Origin: UBA6921 sp031363085
GTDB taxonomy: Bacteria; Pseudomonadota; Gammaproteobacteria; SG8-11
Assembly: GCA_031363085.1 (NCBI GenBank)
Contig: JANLTU010000162.1
Location: forward strand, 1 to 7,298
Direction of reading: 5' to 3'
DNA: 7,298 nucleotides
Shown here: positions 1-6,541 of the stretch, in pieces
How positions within the stretch are numbered: the stretch's first letter is position 1
How the letters are laid out: every line of letters starts with the position of its first letter
Program-made: the position numbers and the translations under genes
Notes under the pieces: model-generated
Seen by the model: only the letters and a program-made list of their open reading frames with translations
What the model was told of the DNA's origin: nothing
The model's database searches: none

Positions 1-261
1 TGAAATTTCCAGATCTTTTTTATCAACACCGGGAATTTCTGCACGTACCAGAATCTCGTCGTCGCGATCAACGAGATCAACTCGCGGCACGCGCACCTCC
101 AATTGCATCAGCGGCCATTCGTCACGCTGTGGACGAAACCAATTGCGCGGAAAGAGCCCTTCGAACATGCGTTCCATTTCTTCAAATGGACTAAAAATCC
201 GACTCATCGGTTTATCCAATATCGACATTGTCTTGGTTAATTCACGATTTTCATTAGCCAT
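1..261 (-). CDS. Small heat shock protein, Hsp20/alpha-crystallin family (5' part only)
   Basis: Hsp20 proteins are ATP-independent cytoplasmic holdase chaperones that bind unfolding proteins under heat stress. The first 87 codons are in the window, and the C-terminal part lies beyond base 1. The N-terminal arm (residues about 1-58) is rich in Phe, Met and Arg, with the stretch FEEMERMFEGLF typical of the family. The alpha-crystallin domain starts near residue 59 with PRVDLVDRDDEILVRAEIPG, the usual opening beta strands followed by the EIPGV turn. The start is the ATG at 261-259, preceded 6 nt upstream by a perfect AAGGAGG (268-274). A sigma-32-like promoter (312-339) and a possible SD-occluding hairpin lie upstream. 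The gene is divergent from the phosphodiesterase at 558. The family assignment is firm; the exact subgroup is not visible from this part. Confidence 0.93.
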   Translation of the reverse strand, partial: MANENRELTKTMSILDKPMSRIFSPFEEMERMFEGLFPRNWFRPQRDEWPLMQLEVRVPRVDLVDRDDEILVRAEIPGVDKKDLEIS

Positions 262-265
262 GTTT

Positions 266-295
266 AACCTCCTTCTAGTTGAAGTTACGCACTAG
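266..295 (-). promoter_or_regulatory. Possible RNA-thermometer-like hairpin over the Hsp20 ribosome binding site
   Basis: In the Hsp20 mRNA leader, AACUUC (286-281) can pair with GAGGUU (271-266), one G-U pair included, across a 9-nt loop. This hides most of the Shine-Dalgarno sequence. A competing pairing, CUAGU (295-291) with ACUAG (279-275), would leave the SD free. Both stems are short. Small heat shock genes are often controlled by such leaders (ROSE, fourU), but this does not match a named class. It is a weak, folding-based suggestion. Confidence 0.25.
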
Positions 296-311
296 TACAC
301 GTGCTAAAAAT

Positions 312-339
312 ATCTAGGGTCGGTCATCTAAATTTCAAC
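312..339 (-). promoter_or_regulatory. Candidate sigma-32 (RpoH) heat-shock promoter for the Hsp20 gene
   Basis: On the minus strand GTTGAAA (339-333) is followed after 13 bp by CCCTAGAT (319-312). Compared with the known RpoH consensus (CTTGAAA, 13-15 bp, CCCCATnT), six of seven -35 bases match and most of the -10 does. Transcription would start near 304, giving a 5' UTR of about 40 nt before the ATG at 261. A heat-shock promoter is what an hsp20 gene is expected to have. The match was made by eye, and no alternative sigma-70 promoter is clearly better. Confidence 0.5.
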
Positions 340-453
340 CCTTGTAAGTTCGACAAGCTACTAGGGGACTTGTGCAGCCGCACCGCCGTCTACCACAAAT
401 CATGGCCAGTTACATTGGTACCTCACCAACCAGTTTCTATCGTGTATTGGCCG

Positions 454-482
454 GTGTCGCGCATTGGTCATAAAACTGGCAT
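454..482 (+). promoter_or_regulatory. Pho box (PhoB binding site) upstream of the phosphodiesterase gene
   Basis: TGGTCAT (465-471), AAAA (472-475) and CTGGCAT (476-482) reproduce the known Pho box layout: two CTGTCAT-like 7-mers separated by four A/T bases, an 11-bp period. The half-sites match at 5/7 and 6/7. A weaker third copy, GTGTCGC (454-460), sits one 11-bp step upstream. The site ends 75 bp before the ATG at 558. PhoB sites normally replace the -35 box; the -10 expected near 491-498 is poor. Placement before a phosphodiester-degrading enzyme supports control by phosphate starvation. Confidence 0.62.
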
Positions 483-557
483 AAAAATGAAAGATTGATC
501 AGGTAGCTTGCGGCGTGGTTGAGCTGTTTCTCCGACCCTGCCGAAAAGGAACCTGCT

Positions 558-1850
558 ATGCGCACGACACTTGCAACACTGATGATCACCACGGCAATGG
601 CCATGCTCGCGCTGTTTGCATCCGCTGCCGGTTTCGGTGCCGAGCTTGGCAAGCATCCGGACGAACGCGAAGGCGAGCACGTGCAACTTGGGCCGCGGCC
701 GTTTTTTCTGGTTCACGATATGGACCCAAGCGCGCTGAAAACGAAACTTGAATCCTGTGAAAACGGGCCGTTTCAGCGCAGCGATTTTTCGATTGGGCAT
801 CGCGGTGCGGCACTGCAGTTTCCGGAGCACACGCGTGAGTCGTATGAAGCCGCCGCGCGTATGGGCGCAGGGATCATCGAATGCGACGTGACCTTCACCA
901 AGGACAAAGAACTTGTCTGCCGTCACTCGCAGTGCGATCTGCATGCCACCACCAACATTCTCGCCACCCCGTTGGCAGCCAAGTGCGCCAAGCCGTTCAC
1001 GCCTGCGGAATTCGACGCCACCGGCAAGCTGATAAAACCCGCCTCCGCGATGTGCTGCGCCAGCGATATCACGCAAGCGGAATTCAAAACGCTGCGCGGC
1101 AAAATGGACGGCGCGAATGCCAATGCCAGAACCGTGGCGGAATATCTCAACGGCACGCCGGGCTTCCGCACCGATCTGTACTCCGGCCCGAGCAGTGGCA
1201 CTTTGGTGACGCACCCGGAGTACATTCAATTGATCAAACAACTCGGCGCGAAATACACGCCGGAGCTCAAATCAGCCAGCGTTCCGATGCCGTTCGATGG
1301 ACTCACGCAGCAGGCGTATGCGCAAAAGATGATTGACCAGTACAAAGACGCCGGTGTGCCCGCGCGCAAGGTGTTCGCGCAGTCGTTCGACCTGCAAGAC
1401 ATTTTGTATTGGATCAAGCACGAACCCGAGTTCGGCATGCAGGCGGTGTATCTTGACGATATTGATCCGACTGACACCAACCCGGCCAACGACACGCCGA
1501 AATCGTTGGCGCAGTTGCAAGCGCTGGCCGCGCAAGGCGTTAAGATCATCGCGCCGCCGATGTGGGCGCTGCTTGAGTTGAACGCGCAAGGCGCAATCGT
1601 ACCGTCGCGGTTTGCCCTCGATATCAAGGCGGCTGGACTTGACATCATCACCTGGACGCTTGAACGCAGCGGCATTTTGGCCGACGGCGACGGCGCTTGG
1701 TACTACCAAACCATCAACCGGGCGCTCAAGAAGGAGGGCGACACGCTGGAGGTGTTGCACATGCTGGCCAAAGACGTCGGCATCCGTGGCATCTTTTCCG
1801 ACTGGCCGGCAACCGTGACCTATTACGCCAACTGTATGGGTTTGAAATAA
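558..1850 (+). CDS. Exported glycerophosphodiester phosphodiesterase family protein
   Basis: Enzymes of this family hydrolyse glycerophosphodiesters to glycerol 3-phosphate and an alcohol, supplying phosphate and glycerol. The 430-residue protein starts at ATG 558, 7 nt after AAGGA (546-550). A TTG start 39 bases upstream is open but lacks a ribosome site. A signal peptide covers about residues 1-27 (Arg, then a hydrophobic Leu/Ala/Met core, ending ASAAGFG), so the enzyme is probably periplasmic. The catalytic set is present: HRG at 81-83, PEHT at 89-92, E108 and D110 (metal), H123, and E236 in TPELK. WTLERSG (366-372) and GIFSDWP (411-417) are the usual last strands of the TIM barrel. It is longer than E. 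coli GlpQ (about 358), with extra sequence around residues 125-205. Eight cysteines in the mature part fit disulfides. It is preceded by a Pho box and followed 144 bp later by phoD. Substrate is not deducible. Confidence 0.9.
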   Translation: MRTTLATLMITTAMAMLALFASAAGFGAELGKHPDEREGEHVQLGPRPFFLVHDMDPSALKTKLESCENGPFQRSDFSIGHRGAALQFPEHTRESYEAAARMGAGIIECDVTFTKDKELVCRHSQCDLHATTNILATPLAAKCAKPFTPAEFDATGKLIKPASAMCCASDITQAEFKTLRGKMDGANANARTVAEYLNGTPGFRTDLYSGPSSGTLVTHPEYIQLIKQLGAKYTPELKSASVPMPFDGLTQQAYAQKMIDQYKDAGVPARKVFAQSFDLQDILYWIKHEPEFGMQAVYLDDIDPTDTNPANDTPKSLAQLQALAAQGVKIIAPPMWALLELNAQGAIVPSRFALDIKAAGLDIITWTLERSGILADGDGAWYYQTINRALKKEGDTLEVLHMLAKDVGIRGIFSDWPATVTYYANCMGLK

Positions 1851-1935
1851 CACCCGCTCGGTCTTGCGTATTGTGCGCGACTGGCGCATACAAACTTCGC
1901 AGTTAGAATTGCAACCTCAGCCAACAAAATTTTGA

Positions 1936-1963
1936 TTGCTTAGAAAACTTCGTGCGCTAGCAT
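1936..1963 (+). promoter_or_regulatory. Weak candidate sigma-70 promoter before phoD
   Basis: TTGCTT (1936-1941), a 16-bp spacer and TAGCAT (1958-1963) give 3/6 and 4/6 matches to the sigma-70 boxes, with a start about 25 nt before the ATG at 1995. I see no Pho box in the 144-bp gap, so phoD might equally be read through from the phosphodiesterase gene. A small imperfect hairpin in the gap (around TGCGC, 1873-1887) has no T run and is not a convincing terminator. Confidence 0.25.
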
Positions 1964-1994
1964 CATGCGCACCCCGCGATCTCTGGAGGACCTC

Positions 1995-3561
1995 ATGCCG
2001 TCACGCCACGATGAATCCCGTCGTAGATTTCTGACTGCAACCGGATTACTGGTCGGCGCAGCGTGCGCGCAGCACCCGCGCTCATCACGCGGGATCATGC
2101 GCGCCCGCAACTCGCCCAGGGCATCCAGATCGGCGACGTGCGTGCTGAGCGCGCCGTGATCTGGAGTCGTTCGGATCGCCCGGCGCGCATGTTCGTCGAA
2201 TACGACTTGGATGCCAGCTTCACCAATGCCGTCCGCGTGCGCGGTCCGTATGCGCTCGAAGACACCGACTACACGGCGCGCGTCGATCTGCTCGGACTGC
2301 CGCAGGATCGCGAAGTGTTCGTGCGCGTCATGTTCCAGGATCTCAACAACGAACGCGTATTGAGCGAAGCGGTCACCGGGCGCTTGCGCACTGCCCCGCG
2401 CGCAGCACGCGACATCCGGTTCCTGTGGTCAGGCGACACCGCCGGGCAGGGTTGGGGCATCAATCCCGATTTCGGCGGCATGAAAATTTACGAAACGATG
2501 CGTCAGACGCACCCCGATTTTTTCATTCACAGCGGCGATACGATTTACGCCGACGCACCGATCAGCGCAACCAAGAGCGCTGAAAACGGCCAGACTTGGC
2601 GCAATCTGGTCACGCCCGAAGTTGCCAAAGTCGCGGAAACGTTGCACGAATTTCGCGGCCGTTACCGCTACAACCTGCTGGATGACAATGTCCGGCGCTT
2701 CAATGCCGAAGTCCCACAGATCTGGCAGTGGGACGATCATGAAATTATCAATAACTGGTCCGATGCAAAAGACTTGAGCGCGGACACGCGTTACGTCGAG
2801 AAAAATATTCCGCTGCTGATCGCACGCGGCGCACGCGCCTTTCTCGACTACGCGCCGTTGCGCTACCACGCCATGGACGAGTCCGAGCGCGTCTACCGGC
2901 ACACATGTTACGGCGCACTGCTGGATGTGTTCGTGCTTGACATGCGCAGCTATCGCGGCCCCCCAACAGTTACAACCGGCAGACTCAAGCGGGCGCAGAC
3001 ACGGCATTCCTGGGCGCTGCTCAAATCACGTGGCTGAAACAGAAGTTAAAGGAATCGCGCGCGGTGTGGAAAATCATCGCCGCCGACATGCCGCTGGGTT
3101 TGATCGTAGGCGACGGCAAAGACGCGCAAGGACGCGAGCGTTTCGAGAATCTCGCTAACGGCAATGGCCCGGTGTTGGGTCGCGAATTTGAACTCGCCGA
3201 CTTGTTGAGTTTCATCAAGCGTGAGGACGTCAACAACATCGTGTGGTTGACGGCCGACGTGCACTACTGCGCGGCACATCGCTACGACCCCCATCATGCG
3301 CAGTTTCAGGATTTCAATCCGTTCTGGGAATTCGTCAGCGGTCCGCTCAACGCCGGCAACTTCGGTCCGAACGAACTCGACGACACCTTCGGCCCGCAAG
3401 TCGTGTTTAAAAAAGCGCCATCGGTGCAAAACTTGTCGCCATTTGCCGGACTGCAATTCTTCGGGCAGGTGGACATCGACGCCGACAGCGCCACAATGAC
3501 CGTGCGGCTCAAAGACATCGCCGGAGCAACAGTATTTACGCAGGAACTAAAGCCTGCATAG
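1995..3561 (+). pseudogene. phoD: PhoD-type alkaline phosphatase/phosphodiesterase, interrupted by two frameshifts
   Basis: PhoD enzymes are Tat-exported metallophosphatases that release phosphate from mono- and diesters. The start is ATG 1995, behind GGAGG (1985-1989). The first frame gives a Tat signal with SRRRFL and a short hydrophobic stretch. The frame then changes near 2055-2095. The second frame (to about 2962) carries the N-terminal beta domain, GDT near 2432-2440, SGDTIYAD near 2531, DDHE near 2732 and LDMRSYRGP near 2933-2962. At the six-C run 2959-2964 the frame changes again. The third frame continues with a normal NSYNRQ sequence, ADVH at 3253-3264 and the C-terminus ending at TAG 3561. 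Joined, the protein is about 521 residues, a normal PhoD length, with all metal-binding motifs. Both shifts are of the same sense (one base lost or two gained). Either the gene is dead or the sequence has indel errors in GC-rich runs; intact motifs and no in-frame stops favour error or very recent damage. Confidence 0.85.
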
Positions 3562-3588
3562 TGAATTGGCGTTCGTTACCCATACATA

Positions 3589-3633
3589 AAAAACCGAGTG
3601 TTCCCTTTCTCGCGCGGAAAACACCCGGTTTTT
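3589..3633. terminator. Bidirectional intrinsic terminator between convergent genes
   Basis: AAAAACCG-a-GTGTT (3589-3602) pairs with AACAC-c-CGGTTTTT (3620-3633): 13 base pairs with a single A-C mismatch and a 17-nt loop. The T run at 3629-3633 serves phoD on the plus strand. The A run at 3588-3593 becomes a T run for the leftward DJ-1/PfpI gene. The position 27 bp after phoD and 83 bp from the end of the opposing gene suits a shared terminator. Confidence 0.82.
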
Positions 3634-3715
3634 ATTTCCGCTCCCGGTCGCAGATTATCTGCCGTAGCGCTTGGTGCCAATTTCAGTTTTTCGACTGTGG
3701 GGACATCTGCAAAGT

Positions 3716-4426
3716 TTAAGCGGCGGTTAGTTTTTTTACGACGCCGAGCGCGTCGAGCACGTGTTGCGCAACCAGCGCGGACGACATCGGATTCTGGCCG
3801 GTGATCAAGTTGCCGTCGCGCACCGCGAAGGCGTGCCAGTTGTCGGCTTTTTCAAACAACCCGCCCTGCTCACGCAAGCGGGTTTCCAGTGCGAATGGCA
3901 CCACTTGGGTTAATCCGGCGGCGGCTTCTTCGTCGTTGGTGAAGGCGTTGATGCGCTTGCCGTGCAAAATGGATTTGCCGTCGGGACGTTTCGCACTGAC
4001 CAAGCCCGCCGGGCCATGGCAGACCGCCGCGATGACTTTGTTCGCGCGGTAAGCAGCCTCAACCGTAAGTGTCACGCCCTGATCCATTGGCAAGTCCCAC
4101 ATCGTGCCGTGGCCGCCGGGGAAGAACACTGCGTCGAAACTCGCTGCATCCACCTGCGCCGTGGTGCGTGTTGCGGCGCAACGGCGCTGCGCCTCGGCGT
4201 CGACCAGAAAGCGTTCGACGTGCGCGCCGTTCTGCCCCTTGGGTTTGATGCTCGCCGGGTCAAAAGGTACGGCGCCGCCTTGGGGCGAAGCGAGCTCGAC
4301 GCTAATTCCCGCGTCGATAAACGCATAGTAGGGAACGGCAAGTTCCTCGGCCCAGATGCCGGTGACTTTTGCGCTGTCACCCATCTTGGCGTTTGAAGTC
4401 ACGATAACCAGTACGCGTTTGTTCAT
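3716..4426 (-). CDS. DJ-1/PfpI family protein, Hsp31-like (class I glutamine amidotransferase fold)
   Basis: Members close to this type include glutathione-independent glyoxalases (glyoxalase III) and holding chaperones of the Hsp31 kind, acting in the cytoplasm against methylglyoxal and other carbonyl stress. The start is taken as ATG 4426-4424 because GAGGA (4437-4433) lies 6 nt from it; an ATG six bases upstream abuts that GAGGA. The protein has 236 residues, usual for the group. Visible landmarks: TSNAKMGDS near 10-18; E27/E28 in GIWAEEL, where the catalytic acid is expected; FFPGGHGTMWDLP (101-113); the nucleophile elbow AVCHGPAGLV with C136 and H137; and AFTNDEE (161-167), typical of Hsp31-like sequences. 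No signal peptide is seen. It is divergent from a LysR regulator that probably controls it. The fold and nucleophile are certain; the reaction is inferred only from the family. Confidence 0.9.
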   Translation of the reverse strand: MNKRVLVIVTSNAKMGDSAKVTGIWAEELAVPYYAFIDAGISVELASPQGGAVPFDPASIKPKGQNGAHVERFLVDAEAQRRCAATRTTAQVDAASFDAVFFPGGHGTMWDLPMDQGVTLTVEAAYRANKVIAAVCHGPAGLVSAKRPDGKSILHGKRINAFTNDEEAAAGLTQVVPFALETRLREQGGLFEKADNWHAFAVRDGNLITGQNPMSSALVAQHVLDALGVVKKLTAA

Positions 4427-4487
4427 GATCATTCCTCGTTCAGTTTGATGTGTTGTCAGGTCTAGGGTGATGCCCGTGGAATGACTG

Positions 4488-4524
4488 TATTGATCTATCC
4501 CGGATCGATAAAGTATTGTCCCGG
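4488..4524. promoter_or_regulatory. Candidate LysR operator/divergent promoter region
   Basis: The 125-bp gap between the two divergent genes contains TATTGATC (4488-4495) and GATCGATA (4503-4510), an inverted repeat matching 7 of 8 across a 7-bp spacer. TCCCGG occurs at 4498-4503 and again at 4519-4524, exactly 21 bp (two helical turns) apart. TTGATC (4490-4495) and TATTGT (4514-4519), spaced 18 bp, could be the boxes of a rightward promoter overlapping these repeats. LysR-type regulators commonly bind such sites between themselves and a divergent target. No strict T-N11-A core was found in the best repeat, so binding is inferred from position and symmetry. Confidence 0.42.
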
Positions 4525-4551
4525 TAATTTATTAATTACGCGATGTAACTG

Positions 4552-5481
4552 ATGGCCCGTAGCTTCGATCCCGTGTTGTTGGGCAGCATTGAATTGTTCT
4601 GCAAGGCCGCCGAGCTGGGCAACTTCACGGCGGCGGCGGAGGCGCTGGGCGTTACGCCGGCGGCGGTCAGCCGTTCCGTCGGGCGACTCGAAGACCGGCT
4701 TGGCTTGCGCTTGTTCGTGCGCACCACGCGCCGCGTTGCGCTGACTGACGACGGGCGCGTGTACTTCGAGCAATGCCGCGAAGCGTTGGCGCAAATTGAA
4801 CTGGCCGAGCGCGCCATCACCGAACATCAAGTCGTGCCCAGTGGCGTGTTGCGCATCAGCGTGCCGACCGGGTATGGCCATTACCGCGTGCTGCCGGTGC
4901 TGCCAAAATTCACCGCGCGTTATCCGCTGATCAAAATTGACATCCACATCTCCAACCGGATTATCGATTTTGTCGAAGAGGGCTACGATCTTGCCATTCG
5001 CATGGGCGAGCCGCAGGACTCGCGGCTGATCGCACGCAAATTGGAAGACGCCACGCTGGGTGTGTTTGCATCGCAAAGTTATCTCAAGCGCCGGGGTGTG
5101 CCAAAAAATCTGCACGAATTGCAGCAGCACGACTGCATTCAATTCATTCTGCCCAGCACCGGCCGGCCGATGGCGTGGATCTTTCGCAACGCCAGCGTCG
5201 ATGTGGATTTCACCTTTGAAAGTCAGGTGCGCTGCCAGCAAGATTTGTTGGGCTGCGTGACCTACGCACGCGCCGGTGGCGGCTGCTTCCAAATTTACCA
5301 CCACATCGCGCAGGACGACGTCGCACGCGGCGAGCTGGTCGAAGTTTTACAGCCTTACGGCGGGCGCACCCGTCCGTTCTCCATCGTGTATCCGCAAAAC
5401 CGGCATGTGTCGGCCAAAGTCCGGGCGTTCGTCGACTTCATTACCCAGGAGGTTCGCGCGGCGCAGGCGCAAGATTTTTGA
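4552..5481 (+). CDS. LysR-type transcriptional regulator (CrgA-like group)
   Basis: This is a DNA-binding regulator responding to a small effector. The 309 residues are standard for the family. The N-terminal winged helix-turn-helix spans about residues 8-66, with FTAAAEALGVTPAAVSRSV (25-43) as the helix-turn-helix and LFVRTTRRVALTDDG as the wing, followed by a linker helix to about 90. The periplasmic-binding-protein-like effector domain begins near residue 98 (GVLRISVPTGYGHYRVLPVL) and includes DLAIRMGEPQDSRLIARKL, a pattern common in the CrgA-like subfamily. The ATG at 4552 is used although its upstream sequence has no clear Shine-Dalgarno; it gives the correct family N-terminus. It is divergent from the DJ-1/PfpI gene, its likely target, and probably represses itself through the shared gap. 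The effector cannot be deduced. Confidence 0.93.
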   Translation: MARSFDPVLLGSIELFCKAAELGNFTAAAEALGVTPAAVSRSVGRLEDRLGLRLFVRTTRRVALTDDGRVYFEQCREALAQIELAERAITEHQVVPSGVLRISVPTGYGHYRVLPVLPKFTARYPLIKIDIHISNRIIDFVEEGYDLAIRMGEPQDSRLIARKLEDATLGVFASQSYLKRRGVPKNLHELQQHDCIQFILPSTGRPMAWIFRNASVDVDFTFESQVRCQQDLLGCVTYARAGGGCFQIYHHIAQDDVARGELVEVLQPYGGRTRPFSIVYPQNRHVSAKVRAFVDFITQEVRAAQAQDF

Positions 5482-5561
5482 CGCGCAGCGGCATAAACAG
5501 CGGATGGAATTTCATCGTCAAGCTGCTAGGCTGCCCATCACATTTTGCATGAGGTGACGGT

Positions 5562-6101
5562 ATGACGATGTCGTTGAAACACACGCGTTACATTTTGGGC
5601 GGGCCGCTGCTGCTCGCTTGCGCCTGGTTGACGGGGTGCGGTGGCGCCGTCGGTGTGAAATTGCGAGAGGCGGTCTTGATTGAAACGGTTCCGCCCGGCG
5701 CGCAGGCACAGGTGTCTGGACGTGACATTGGTGTAACACCGCTTAGCGTCGAACTCGACAAGGAGTTTCCGCGCCATTGGACCGCGCGCACCAAGAGTGA
5801 TGACGAGGGTTTTGCATTTTACCGGCGCCTCGAAATGCTTGATCTGAAAAAAGACGGCTGTGAACCCTACACGCAAACCGTGCTTGAAAACGACCTGGCG
5901 CACGATATCAAAATCACGCTCAAATGCGACCCGAACTACCAACCCGCTCCAGTCGCGGCGCCGGTGACCGCGCCCGCATCGACGTCGGCACCGGCCGGGA
6001 TTGAAGCACGTCTGCGAACCTTGGAAGAGCTGAAAACTAAGGGTTTGATCAGCGACGATGAATACCACGCGCAACGCCAACGCATTCTGAATGGGCTGTA
6101 A
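5562..6101 (+). CDS. Small lipoprotein with PEGA-like domain and C-terminal SHOCT motif
   Basis: The 179-residue protein starts at ATG 5562, 7 nt after GAGG (5551-5554). A type II signal peptide ends at the lipobox LTGC with C26 as the lipidated residue; Gly at +2 predicts outer membrane location. Residues about 38-66 (IETVPPGAQAQVSGRDIG followed by VTPLSVEL) match the PEGA pattern, a small beta domain seen in surface proteins, and continue to about 122 with a Cys pair (C100, C122) that could form a disulfide. A Pro/Ala/Thr linker (126-146) leads to a SHOCT-like helix pair at 147-178 (LEELKTKGLISDDEYHAQR), a short motif usually at protein ends and thought to mediate oligomer or partner contacts. 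The 80-bp gap after lysR contains no terminator I can see. Function is unknown; a link to the regulator is not shown. Confidence 0.83.
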   Translation: MTMSLKHTRYILGGPLLLACAWLTGCGGAVGVKLREAVLIETVPPGAQAQVSGRDIGVTPLSVELDKEFPRHWTARTKSDDEGFAFYRRLEMLDLKKDGCEPYTQTVLENDLAHDIKITLKCDPNYQPAPVAAPVTAPASTSAPAGIEARLRTLEELKTKGLISDDEYHAQRQRILNGL

Positions 6102-6238
6102 ACGGCAGTGCTTTCTAATGCCGAACTTCGCCTTGACAGCCCACCCTGCGGGAACTTAAGCCCCCCGAAACCAGGGCATGCCTCGCATCATCCGCTGCTG
6201 GCGTTGTCCGTGGGCTAATGGAAAATCTCGGTTGAATT

Positions 6239-6289
6239 GTTGGGTGTTGCGAGCGAGCGTTGTATCAGAGCCACAGCGTGGCGCCCAAC
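6239..6289. repeat. Imperfect inverted repeat with an inner hairpin
   Basis: GTTGGGT (6239-6245) and GCCCAAC (6283-6289) are inverted copies with one G-T wobble, and between them GCCAC (6270-6274) pairs with GTGGC (6278-6282) over a 3-base loop. The outer arms have the same heptamer type as integron recombination boxes but in the outward order (GTT before AAC), so this is not an attC site. Its role is unknown. Confidence 0.4.
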
Positions 6290-6395
6290 GACGGTGTAGA
6301 AAAACCCAACTCTGAACCCGGCGTCCAGGATTTGGAAAGCTTTTTTGCAGGTGTTGCCTGTCATGAAGTGGCACCGCGTTCTTTCTTGCCGCGAC

Positions 6396-6530
6396 TCACA
6401 GTGACCAATGCGCCTCAGCGATATCGGTGGTCACGATATTCCTCCTGCTCAAGCCATGCCCATTCATAGAAGCAGAATGAGCACTGCTCCAGTCTCCCTC
6501 TCTTTCATATGGATGTACATGCTCAGTCAT
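6396..6530 (-). CDS. Hypothetical 44-residue ORF just beyond the attC site
   Basis: An ATG at 6530-6528 opens 44 codons, starting MTEHVHPYEREGDW and ending at TGA 6398-6396. It begins 12 bp after the attC boundary on the same strand as the GFA gene, where cassette genes often begin. It lacks a visible Shine-Dalgarno and resembles nothing I recognise. It may be chance. Confidence 0.15.
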   Translation of the reverse strand: MTEHVHPYEREGDWSSAHSASMNGHGLSRRNIVTTDIAEAHWSL

Positions 6531-6541
6531 GTCAGAGTGAA

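Larger units (their letters stand above)
6102..6541. other. About 440 bp without a convincing gene, between the lipoprotein and the attC site
   Basis: No reading frame here has both family resemblance and a good ribosome site. The stretch holds a short inverted repeat CGGCA/TGCCG (6103-6123, no T run), a 51-bp inverted-repeat structure (6239-6289), and GTGACCA (6401-6407) mirrored by TGGTCAC (6428-6434). Two small leftward frames exist: 44 codons at 6530-6396, which begins 12 bp past the attC site, and 49 codons at 6364-6215. If the attC site belongs to a cassette array reading leftwards, this stretch would be the following cassette, but I find no second attC to close it. Confidence 0.5.

Noticed and set aside
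301..498. 65-codon plus-strand frame starting GTG 301
   Set aside because: No ribosome site or family resemblance; it overlaps the Hsp20 promoter and the Pho box, so it is a regulatory gap.
519..557. TTG 519 as start of the phosphodiesterase
   Set aside because: It adds 13 polar residues before a good signal peptide and has no Shine-Dalgarno, whereas ATG 558 has AAGGA at the right distance.
468..1241. 257-codon minus-strand frame over the phosphodiesterase gene
   Set aside because: It is the antisense shadow of a gene with clear catalytic motifs; it is Arg/Gly-rich and has no recognisable domain.
1872..1893. Hairpin after the phosphodiesterase gene as a terminator
   Set aside because: The perfect stem is only 5 bp, extended past a bulge, with no T run on either side.
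4495..5304. 269-codon minus-strand frame over lysR
   Set aside because: It is an antisense shadow; the plus frame is a full-length LysR protein.
6102..6541. A second attC site or an insertion sequence in the gene-poor stretch
   Set aside because: No correctly ordered RYYYAAC...GTTRRRY pair at 50-150 bp spacing, no transposase homology and no terminal repeats with target duplication were found.
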